This document shows, piece by piece, positions 56,170-64,000 of a stretch of DNA of 64,000 nt. Positions within the stretch are counted from its first letter, which is position 1. Every line of letters begins with the position of its first letter. A program made the translations under genes and the position numbers. The notes under the pieces are model-generated. The model saw nothing but the letters and a program-made list of their open reading frames with translations, searched no databases and was not told the DNA's origin. The DNA is from Diploptera punctata (taxonomy: Eukaryota; Arthropoda; Insecta; Blattodea; Blaberidae): positions 1-64,000 of the forward strand of contig JASPKZ010004951.1 in NCBI GenBank assembly GCA_030220185.1, given 5' to 3'.

Positions 56170-56522
56170 CCATCCATTCATAGTAATTCTGCCCGAGGGC
56201 AGGTCTTTCACTGCAATCATAGCATTTTCATGCTATGCTTTGCAGCTTTACTAGGGAATTATATGTGTGGTAGCTTCCCGTTGCTTTCCACACCGGTGGA
56301 GAATGATAATGATGATGATGATGATGATAATGATAAGGATGATGATGATGACCATATGATTTCGTGGACCGTTTTGACCTTAACGTTTTCCTGGCATTTG
56401 TCTTACAGGTGAGGAGAAACCCCGATGAAAACCTCACTCAGAAAAACTGCCCCGACGGGGATCGACTCCGGGCCCGCTGCGTGTCAAGGCAGCACGCTAC
56501 CTCGAGACCCACAGCGATGGAC
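56170..56522 (-). mobile_element. tRNA-derived SINE, family A2
   Basis: Second full-length copy, same orientation, about 200 bp from the first. The internal CAT run is longer. Confidence 0.85.
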
Positions 56523-56639
56523 ATTATATATATAATTAAAATTCTACCGTCCATAAAAATAAAACTTTATAAATACAGTGCAAATATAAAATAAAATGAA
56601 TGTTATGAGTATGGAGAATTGTGGAATGAAATTTTTGGC

Positions 56640-56775
56640 AACGGAAAATAGGATAAACCTCGAGAAAAAAAAACCTGTCCTTTTTCCAGTTGGTCCACCA
56701 TGAACCCTACATGTAGTGACCAAGATGCGAACTGAGGACCTAAAGGTGGAGAGCGAGTGTGCCATGGCCCGCCTC
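56640..56775 (-). mobile_element. tRNA-derived SINE head, family G
   Basis: The complement reads GCGGGCCATGGCACACTCGC then GGTCCTCAGTTCGCATCTTG, A- and B-box-like. Single copy, truncated body. Confidence 0.5.
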
Positions 56776-56865
56776 TGTTATGATAGAATATATTAAAAGT
56801 ACAACAACCCTTGTATTAAAATTCATGATTATTTTAGGAAGCAAATATTGTCTTTCAATTTACAG

Positions 56866-57041
56866 AGAACAGATCTAAAACACACACTGAAAATGAAGGC
56901 GTAGAGTGGGATGTAGAATATTTATGGATCATCGTCCTTTTGCCGATCCTGCTGATCATAATATCGTCTGGTATTTACCTATATGTGTACCATCAGCAAG
57001 GGAAACGAAACAGGCATGAAAGAAGATGCCTATATATTGAG
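56866..57041 (+). CDS. Receptor tyrosine kinase (torso-like), transmembrane exon
   Basis: Acceptor TTTACAG before 56866, donor GAG/GTAAGT after 57041; phase 1 in, phase 0 out. It encodes a short polar juxtamembrane stretch (NRSKTHTENEGVEWDVE), a hydrophobic helix YLWIIVLLPILLIIISSGIY, then LYVYHQQGKRNRHERR, a basic stop-transfer segment. This is the layout of a single-pass type I membrane receptor. It links the FN3 domain outside the cell to the kinase inside, and its phases fit both neighbouring exons. Confidence 0.9.
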
Positions 57042-57164
57042 GTAAGTTATTATAGAAAAAAAAATATTTGTTACATGTAAGGATAAAAGGAATTCACATA
57101 AATAAGAAGTATTTCAAATTTATTTAAATGTTTTTCTCTATATTATACACAATACCGGTATGAC

Positions 57165-57420
57165 CTTTTGTTGTGGCGTGATCGATATAGTTCTTACTTG
57201 TACTCCAAAGTCCCGGATTGGATTCCCGGCAAGATACTGGATTTTTAAATTTTTACTTTGGATCTGGATGTGTTCTCCATGCTATTTACAACGGTAGGCG
57301 TAGTACACTGTTAATCACAGATCCAGGAAGGTGCAGCATTGAATATTTGTCTATTGTATAGTTCTCTGCTTGCTGAGAACTCGTGGCATTGGAGGTAATA
57401 CATTGAAACATTCAAAAGGA
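57165..57420 (+). mobile_element. tRNA-derived SINE, family D relative
   Basis: TGGCGTGATCGATATAGTTC, AAGTCCCGGATTGGATTCCC, then a body with TCTCCATGCTATTTACAACG. A more diverged member than 17228 and 52745. Confidence 0.55.
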
Positions 57421-58524
57421 AAGAGGGAAGAAAGTGTGATGAAGAAATTAATTTCTCTTTAAGCAAATTTATTGAGGCTATTTTTAGGGAAATAATGTCA
57501 ATTGCATATAAGAACAGTCCACAGGTTATAAACTATCGATTACATGACTGACTACTTTTGTGCAACCAATATTATTTTCTTGCATTTTCACATCTAATGA
57601 TATATTTCGTTACTCCAGGATACATGATATTTAGATCACGATTTTTAAGTTATCTTTATGTCAGATTCTAATACATTTTTCCTTATTTTTGTACATCTTT
57701 TTCTCACTTCAAATAAATATCCTGAATCAACCAATCTGACTGGAGACTGAGGAGGCATTCTGTCCACCAGACTCGGGCAGCTAAGGGCTCAACACCCACA
57801 CTTCCTCAAAACAATTCATGACATTTTCCACAATAATATGTAAGATTCGTACTATAAAAATATTTCACTTTTTACAAATGTTCGTTTCGTTAAATGATTT
57901 TGTTCTATTAAAAGATCGATCAAAAGATAAAAAAATATATCGAGATTAAACTAGAAAAGCCATGTTTATGTATTTGTGTGCGTGCGTGTGTATGTTTGAG
58001 GGAGAAGAGATTACATATTAGGACTCTTTTCTTAATTTTATATATTAAAGAGTTTGGTATTTCTTCTCAGTTCGAAAGTGAATTTTGAATGTAAGTTTGT
58101 TTTATGTCTGCAGATGTTTGGTGTTTTTAGACAAATTGCCCAACATCACTTAAGAAATTAAACTTTGAAAATAATTTAAACAATTGGTAATTAAAATTAC
58201 TTGTTAAAAAGTAAGAATATTGCATTATTGGTCAGTCCTATACACATTTAAATGGCTGAAAATAGATGGCACGAGAGTTATTTCTCAATCTTGTGGGAAA
58301 ATGTGAATCTGTTCTAATATCCTGATAAATTGAAAATAATAATAGCCATCAAATTAGCATATTAAAATACATGTATAATTCTCAGTTTACATTATTTTTA
58401 AGCCCTAGGGTAAATCGATCTTTCTCTTCTTCTTTGGAGGAATGATATGATATTACATAAATAATATAACACATTATTATAAAATGAAACACTAATATTA
58501 AATATGCTTAAATATTAACTATTG

Positions 58525-58745
58525 AAATCCCGCAACATGATCCTGGCTCCGTATCCCATCTATGGGACGGGTGCCTATCCAGACTGTGAATAATTTGGGT
58601 ATCCATGATAAGTAACTATAACGGTTGGGGGAACCGACATGTTGACCATATGTCACCACTCTACTCACTAGATGACCCACCCACCTCTGTAACTGGCATA
58701 AGGTCAGCAGCGGCTGATAGACCAAAGGGCCTATCGCGCTATCAA
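58525..58745 (+). mobile_element. SINE, family B, 5'-truncated
   Basis: Shares GGACGGGTGCCTATCCAGA, GACATGTTGACCATATGTCA and CCTATCGCGCTATC with 18530-18770 in order; the tRNA head is missing. Confidence 0.75.
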
Positions 58746-59102
58746 ATTATCGAAAGATAAAAATAAATGTATTAAAATAACTTTGACCATGTTATACTAT
58801 TTAAGTAACATATTATGTTAAATAAATAAATAAATTATATATATATATATACTGAATATACGAAATAGTCTAAAAATATGTTATTTTAAAAAGGATTCAC
58901 GTTTTTTCATAAGTTTTAGAAATCCTACATTTACCATACTTTTCCTGAGTCGATTTGGTGCTAAATTAAACTAAACCTGTATCTGATCAAAAAAAAAACC
59001 TTTCGTCTGATCATCAATCATCTTGCATGCATAATGTTCCAGAAATATTCCGTCGTTATATCTAACCTTCCTCGGTTGGTATTTTCACTCCTGAATTATC
59101 AG

Positions 59103-59304
59103 ACACGGCAGCGGAAACCATCTATTCGAACTGAATGTTCCGGATCTGTTGAATGTGGCCTGGATTACAATGCAGAGTGGGAGATTCCAAAAGAGAACCT
59201 CCTTCTAGGGGAAGTGCTGGGCGAGGGTGCCTTCGGTATTGTTCGCAAAGGAGCTCTTCAAGAAAACGACACTTGGCGTGATGTGGCAGTCAAAATGCTA
59301 AGAG
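59103..59304 (+). CDS. Receptor tyrosine kinase (torso-like), first kinase-domain exon
   Basis: Acceptor GAATTATCAG before 59103, donor GAG/GTAAAT after 59304; phase 0 in, phase 1 out. The juxtamembrane TRQRKPSIRTECSGSVEC leads to AEWEIPKENLLLGEVLGEGA, FGIVRKGALQENDTWRDVAV and KMLRG. LGEGAFGIV is the glycine-rich ATP loop and the AVK lysine in VAVKML binds ATP phosphates. WEIP..NL.LGE is the kinase entry of FGFR/PDGFR/torso-type receptors. With an FN3 domain outside the cell, torso is the best guess; torso acts in terminal patterning and in prothoracic-gland signalling in insects. The catalytic loop and activation segment are not in the window. The protein frame downstream of 59304 is intron. 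Confidence 0.9.
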
Positions 59305-59589
59305 GTAAATATATAAACATTTTTTATCCAATGAATTCAGAACAGAAAATCCTAAGACAAAATTACGTGGTTCCTATTAACCCTTTGATTCCCAGAGTAG
59401 TCCCATTATATTAAAAAGAGAAGTGTTTGTGGGAAATAGTAGAATAACAGAATGAAAAAAAATCATAAATTTGTGTGTAATGTTTAATTGTCGGAAAACG
59501 AAACAAAATACCATCGTGCCCACTAGGAGATACTTCGTAATAAAACTGAAAGAACTACTTCTTCCCTTGACAGTAAACAATACCAAAAC

Positions 59590-60400
59590 TCAATTAACGA
59601 GATTCCACCTGAGCACCATCTGTGTCTCTGCAATCTCTCTGCAATCTCAAATCGCACAGTTGTTTCACAGAAAAGTTTCCCAACAACCATGGAGTAATTT
59701 ATGCAACTAGTTGCCGAATGCAAACTTTCAACACTGATTTTGTTTTGGTAGACTTTGGATATTAGAAAACACCAGGCAAAGAAATCTAATGGAGATAAAT
59801 CCGGTGACCTCGAAGCCTAGGATATGTTACCACCCCACCCAATCTAACGATTTGGAAACCGATCATCCATGTAGCCCTGCACGATGATTGCATAGTGAGA
59901 TTGTTCCACAACACAATAAATGATACCATCTTGAACCAGCCGTGACTCTATAAATTGTTTGAGAATATCAAGATAAACAGTTCCTATTTCTGTTTTTTCT
60001 CTAAATAAAAAAGGACTATATATCTGTAAATTTGTTATTCCAAGCCACACATTAACCTTTGGTGAATCCCTCTCCCATACCACTAACTGGTTGGTTTTAT
60101 GGTGGCCCAAATGTTGTACCAGTTGGCCTTTCTACAAGTGTGGAAGGTAGTCTTCTTCACTAAAGAAAAAAACAACTTGCTCCATTAAACATTCATCTTT
60201 AATCTAGTCAACTAACTGTGCAAACATAGCTGCTCTTCTTGGGTAATCTTCTCCATAAAATTTACGATCAAACTCACGTATAGTTTCGTCGGCAGGATCT
60301 GGATTAGGGAAAAGTCGCTGAAATCTCTCTTGAATAATGTTACACTTGTTTCCTTGGATACTAAATGTTAAGACTCGGTGACCTTCTTCTTTATTCAATG
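59590..60400 (-). pseudogene. Mariner-type transposase, frameshifted
   Basis: The minus strand gives HRVLTFSIQGNKCNIIQERF and PADETIREFDRKFYGEDYPR (DUF4817-like start, 60398-60204), a lost first catalytic block, QLVVWERDSPKVNVWLGITN and LFREKTEIGTVYLDILKQFI (60090-59950), then CVVEQSHYAIIVQGYMDDRF where QDGAPPH is expected but reads EQSHY, and NRWIGW with a degraded SPDLSPLDFF block (about 59830-59780). It lies in the receptor intron after the kinase exon. Inverted ends were not found. Inactive. Confidence 0.75.
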
Positions 60401-60409
60401 TTTATCTAA

Positions 60410-61570
60410 ACCTGCAATATAAATAATGTACGTTATGAAATACCAGTAATGATTTCATAGATACTGCGTATCTTAATATCGACAAGATTAATGTTTAATA
60501 ACTAATATAAAGGAAGCTTGTCATTCATAAAATTCAACATTTAATTTACATTATTTATAAGCGAAATGGCTTGTTAGATTAATTAGTTTAGATTAAATTA
60601 CTTTCCTGTATGGAGATAATTTTATTTTTCTTTGGAGTCAACAGAGAACTGAACATACAAAAAAATTATCAGTACAGTTATATAAAATATGCGTATACAT
60701 CCACTCTCGAAACACATACCGGTGCAGATGTTTCATCATATGATTTTAGCGAATTCCAAAGAATCAAAGCTATTGAGGTTGTTCTCATGAAAATATATTT
60801 TTTTAAACTTTTTGTAGATCTTCACCGATCCTATCTATTAGATACCGAAAATGACCATGATCAAAATTATACGTGTGTGTGTCTGTTTTTTCTGTTAACG
60901 CTCTACCAGTCGCAATTATTGTTTCATCGAAACCAAATTTGGCATATAACAATTCATTTAAAAAAGAAAGTAAGGTTGAATTCGTTAACCAACAAAATCC
61001 GACCATTAGACTAGAAAGTTAGCTTAAAGCTTAAATTATAAAATCGCTCTTGCGGTCGCAATTTTAATTTCATCACAATGAAACTCAGTATATTCTATTA
61101 AAGTAATCCGCAGAACGTATTCTCTAAACATCAGCGTTAAGTGACCACTAGAAGTGTGGGTTTACTTCAAACTGGAAATTCAAAATGACTAACAACCACC
61201 ATGTTTAGTTTACCATACAATTTAATTAGCACCTAAATATCCTATAAAATACATTAATTTTATTTAATTAATATCTTTTATAAAAATGATGGAAAAATCA
61301 ATAATAGCTATTGCTTATATTGGTGTCAAATTATAGAACAATATACAAATAAGTAGGCTCACTAACTTACGGTTATGCATGATTTGTTTTCGCTACAGTC
61401 TAACATTTTCAAATAAGATAGCAACAGAAATCGAGTTTCTCCAATTTAACAAACGAAATTTATATATTCTGTAAATCAGCAAAACGAGAGCATAAATTCG
61501 AGTTGCTGAAGAATTTGCTTAGTTAATGCAATTCCTGCGTAACGCACTTTTCTAGAATAAGGAGACGCCA
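60410..61570. other. No gene recognised
   Basis: A 134-codon plus-strand frame (60610-61014) has no family signature that can be recognised. The rest is AT-rich. Confidence 0.4.
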
Positions 61571-61573
61571 TAA

Positions 61574-61935
61574 ATGCTAAAATCTCAATTTATACCAAGC
61601 CGAACTTTAACTATTCATGATTCAGAACTTTTAGTTCTGCCAGTAGAATACAAGCCAAATATAATAAGAACAGTTAAGTCTCGTAGACTGCGATGGGCAG
61701 GACATGTGGCACGCATGGGGAATGAAAGACGTGCATGGAAGCTTCTTGTAGGAAAACCAGAGGGAAAACGCCCAGTTGGTAGACCAAGAATGAGGTGGGA
61801 GAATAACATTAACTATGATTTGAGGGAAGTAGATTATACAGGAATGATTGGAAAGCATTAGCTCAGGATAGGGACGTATGGAGAGCTTATGTCCGCGTGT
61901 ACGGGTTCGATAGTGCCAGTGAGTAAGTAAGTAGA
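61574..61935 (+). mobile_element. LINE 3' end with (TAAG)n tail
   Basis: The plus strand encodes YKPNIIRTVKSRRLRWAGHV, ARMGNERRAWKLLVGKPEGK, RPVGRPRMRWENNINYDLRE and VDYTG, then a shift, ending with cgatagtgccagtgagtaag. It is the best-preserved copy of this tail domain. Confidence 0.88.
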
Positions 61936-62117
61936 ATAGAAATTCACAGTTCATGATCATCTCATCAGGGGTTCATTTTAAGTTTTTTAAATTCAAGGCC
62001 GTCGATAATAAACATTTTATCCCTAAATGATTTACAATCCGTTATCACTAATTTTACTTATAAAGAACTTTCTAAATTAAAAATTGCCTATTAATAAAAA
62101 AATAGGTATTAGTTTAA

Positions 62118-62560
62118 TTCACTAGCACTACGAGCCCACAGGCCGCGTGGATATATGCTCTCCATACATTCCTATCCTCAGCTGATCTTTTCCAATCATT
62201 CCCTATGGAATTTATCTCCCTCGATTCATATTTAATATTGTTCTCTCATCTCATTCTTATATATCTACTGGGCACTTTTAATCTGAGATTCGTACAAGAC
62301 GTTTCTTTGCCCCTCTTTAATTCCACGCTCATGCAACATGTCCAGACCATAGCAATCTACGAGACGTAACTATTATTTTTACGTCTAATTTTTCAAAAAG
62401 ATCATGTAGCTCAGAATTGTGTAGTTTTCCCAATTTACCTGTCTGTTCGTATCTCTTTGATTAAAATATTTTCTTGAGCACTTTATTCTCAAATATTCTA
62501 AATAATTTCTCCTCTCTGAAAATAACTATTTTTTGCATCTATATAACAATGCCCCATAGT
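62118..62560 (-). mobile_element. LINE 3' part, decayed minus copy
   Basis: The complement shows the same order as 54108-54715 (an ERRL-like region, then YEQTGKLG, SRRLLWSGHV, KRRLVRI and an NNIKYESRE relic) with stops throughout. It begins about 180 bp after the plus-strand copy, again tail to tail. Confidence 0.6.
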
Positions 62561-62755
62561 GGGTTAGCAGATGAAGAAGTGGAGGAAAGATATGACAAGA
62601 TAGAAGAGATCGTTGAGAGAGAGAAGAAGGGGCATATGTTATCCTAATGGGTGACTGGAATGTTGTAGTTGGACCCGGTTTCATAAATTTATTCTGTGAA
62701 ATCTACTGAACATGTCATAATGTGAGATATATGCCCTGAAAGGCACACTCTCAAA

Positions 62756-62983
62756 GTTTAGTCTCCCTCCCGCGTGGTTTCATCTTCTACCGCTACGCTG
62801 CACAGGAAGCAGGTAACGAAAATGGCGGTGTGTTTAGTCTCCCTCCTGCATGGTTTCGTTTTCTACCGCTACTCTGCGCAGGAAGCAGGTAAAGAAAATG
62901 GCGGTGGTTTAGTCTCCCTCCCGTGTGGTTTGATTTTTCTACCACTACGCTGCGCAGGAAGCAGGTAAAGAAAACGGCGGTGA
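62756..62983. repeat. Tandem repeat, three copies of about 76 bp
   Basis: Copies start at 62756, 62832 and 62907. Each holds gtttagtctccctcc, ttctaccgctac, ctgcgcaggaagcaggtaa and aaaatggcggtg. The last copy runs directly into the transposase reading frame at 62984. Confidence 0.92.
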
Positions 62984-63985
62984 CTGGAGAGCAGAAGTCT
63001 TTCTGTGTGCTTGAATACCATGTAAACAACTCGGTGATTAGTGTTCAACGGCATTTCTGTACCAAGTATGGAAGAGACCCGCCTATTGGAAAGGCCATTC
63101 GTTCATGGTATGCAAAGTTCAGAGATACGGGCTGCATATGTAAGCGAAAATCGACTGGCTGTCCTTCGACTGGCGAAGGGACAGTGGAACGCGTTAGCAC
63201 ATGTTTTCGTGCGGAGTCCACAGAGAAACCAATCTACCGGGCAGCGAGGGAACTGGAACTTCCACAAAACAACTGTATGGCGGATTCTGCGGAAACGTTT
63301 ACAATTGAAACTCTACCGCTTATACTGGTACAAGCCTTAAAAGACAGTGATTATGATGTGAGAGCGTCCTTCTGTGCTGATTTGCTCGCATTAAAGGAAA
63401 AGGATGGGTTCTCCGAAAGGGTAATTTTCAGTGATGAAGCTATGTTTCACCTTTCCGGGAAAGTGAATAGACACAACGTAAGAATTTGGGGAACTGCTAA
63501 TTCCAATGCAATTGTGGAACACCAACGCAATTCACCCAAAGTGAATGTGTTTTGTGTCATTTCCCATGAAAAGATTTATGGGTCCTTCTTCTTCCTTGAA
63601 CCTACCTGACAGGACATGTTTTTTTCTGGATATGCTGCAACAATGGCTCCTTCCACAGCTCGAAGAAGATAGTGCAGATTTCATTCTACAACTGGATGGT
63701 GCCCCTCCGCATTACCATGGCAGTGTTCGGGACCATCTCAATGAGGCATTGGAACAACGCTGCATAGACCGTGCACCTCAGAATAATCAACATCTCATTC
63801 GTTGGCCACCTCATTCCCCCGACTTGACCCCGTGCGATTTATTCTTGTGGGGTTTCGTAAAGGATCTTGTTTACGTACCACCACTTCCAGCAACATTGGG
63901 TGACCTTCGTACCCGCATCACTGCAGCCATTGCAGAGATTGACCGCAACACACAAGGTTTGGCAGGAGATAGACTATCGGCTTGA
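62984..63985 (+). pseudogene. DUF4817-type mariner transposase, near complete, one frameshift
   Basis: The frame starts before VTGEQKSFCVLEYHVNNSVI and has QRHFCTKYGRDPPIGKAIRS, WYAKFRDTGCICKRKSTG (DUF4817 and helix-turn-helix), RAARELELPQNNC, then ERVIFSDEAMFHLSGKVNRH (first catalytic aspartate), NVRIWGTANS, NSPKVNVFCVISHEKIYGSF, a single frameshift near 63604, LDMLQQWLLPQLEEDSADFI, LQLDGAPPHYHGSVRDHLNE (second aspartate), PPHSPDLTPCDLFLWGFVKD (third) and a tail ending at a stop at 63985. All three catalytic aspartates survive. It is the best-kept transposase of this type here. The methionine at 62923 lies inside the 76-bp repeat, so the native start is unclear. Confidence 0.88.
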
Positions 63986-64000
63986 TGTGTGTCGTGTTAC

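Larger units (their letters stand above)
39723..56865 (+). other. Receptor intron, about 17.1 kb, transposon-filled
   Basis: GT-AG intron if the exons at 39602 and 56866 are joined directly; their phases (1 and 1) allow this. It carries LINEs, a hAT with a Tc1 inside, SINEs and a minisatellite. No further FN3 exon was seen inside it. Confidence 0.65.
57042..59102 (+). other. Receptor intron, 2.06 kb
   Basis: GT-AG intron between the transmembrane and kinase exons. It contains SINEs at 57165-57420 and 58525-58745 and otherwise AT-rich DNA with no gene seen. Confidence 0.8.

Noticed and set aside
60610..61014. 134-aa plus-strand frame as a receptor exon or gene
   Set aside because: No kinase motif, no recognisable domain, and no clear splice sites in a frame that fits phase 1.

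Overview
This is a eukaryotic nuclear window from an insect, very likely hemimetabolous and possibly a cockroach (Blattodea); that placement is a guess from repeat types. The evidence is AT-rich DNA with no operons, long introns with consensus GT-AG sites, many tRNA-derived SINEs, and very dense non-LTR retrotransposons and Tc1/mariner and hAT transposons. Almost every long reading frame is transposon-derived, and most are broken.

One host gene is clear. Four plus-strand exons (37245-37438, 39602-39722, 56866-57041, 59103-59304) encode part of a receptor tyrosine kinase: one fibronectin type III domain, a transmembrane helix, and the start of the kinase domain (glycine loop and AVK lysine). 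All splice phases agree (1-0, 0-1, 1-0, 0-1). FN3 plus an FGFR/PDGFR-like kinase suggests torso. The 5' exons and the rest of the kinase are not seen. The third intron is about 17.1 kb and is full of transposons.

Layout: 1-5240, a degenerate minus-strand LINE split by a younger LINE with a 9-bp target duplication. 5.5-10.6 kb, SINEs, a 165-bp tandem repeat beside a tRNA-Tyr-like relic, and two long foldback palindromes. 11.4-13.7 kb, a hAT element. 14.2-17.2 kb, almost featureless. 17.2-19.6 kb, SINEs and a small mariner remnant. 19.7-27.4 kb, a run of mariner-type elements, two of them nested. 27.6-29.2 kb, a hAT inside a SINE. 29.5-36.2 kb, mariner and CR1/Jockey-like LINE fragments, one with an open 489-aa reverse transcriptase frame. 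36.5-37.2 kb, a near-perfect palindrome with a tRNA-like gene in each arm, ending 66 bp before the first receptor exon. 40.2-44.7 kb, a full-length LINE with a second copy of its own family inserted in it. 46.4-51.4 kb, a hAT containing a complete Tc1. 52 kb, a 12-copy 40-bp minisatellite. 53.8-56.8 kb, tail-to-tail LINE ends and SINEs. 59.6-64 kb, mariner-type transposases and further LINE ends.

No CRISPR, operon or new enzyme system is visible. The main interest is the layered insertion history, readable from target-site duplications, and the palindromes.
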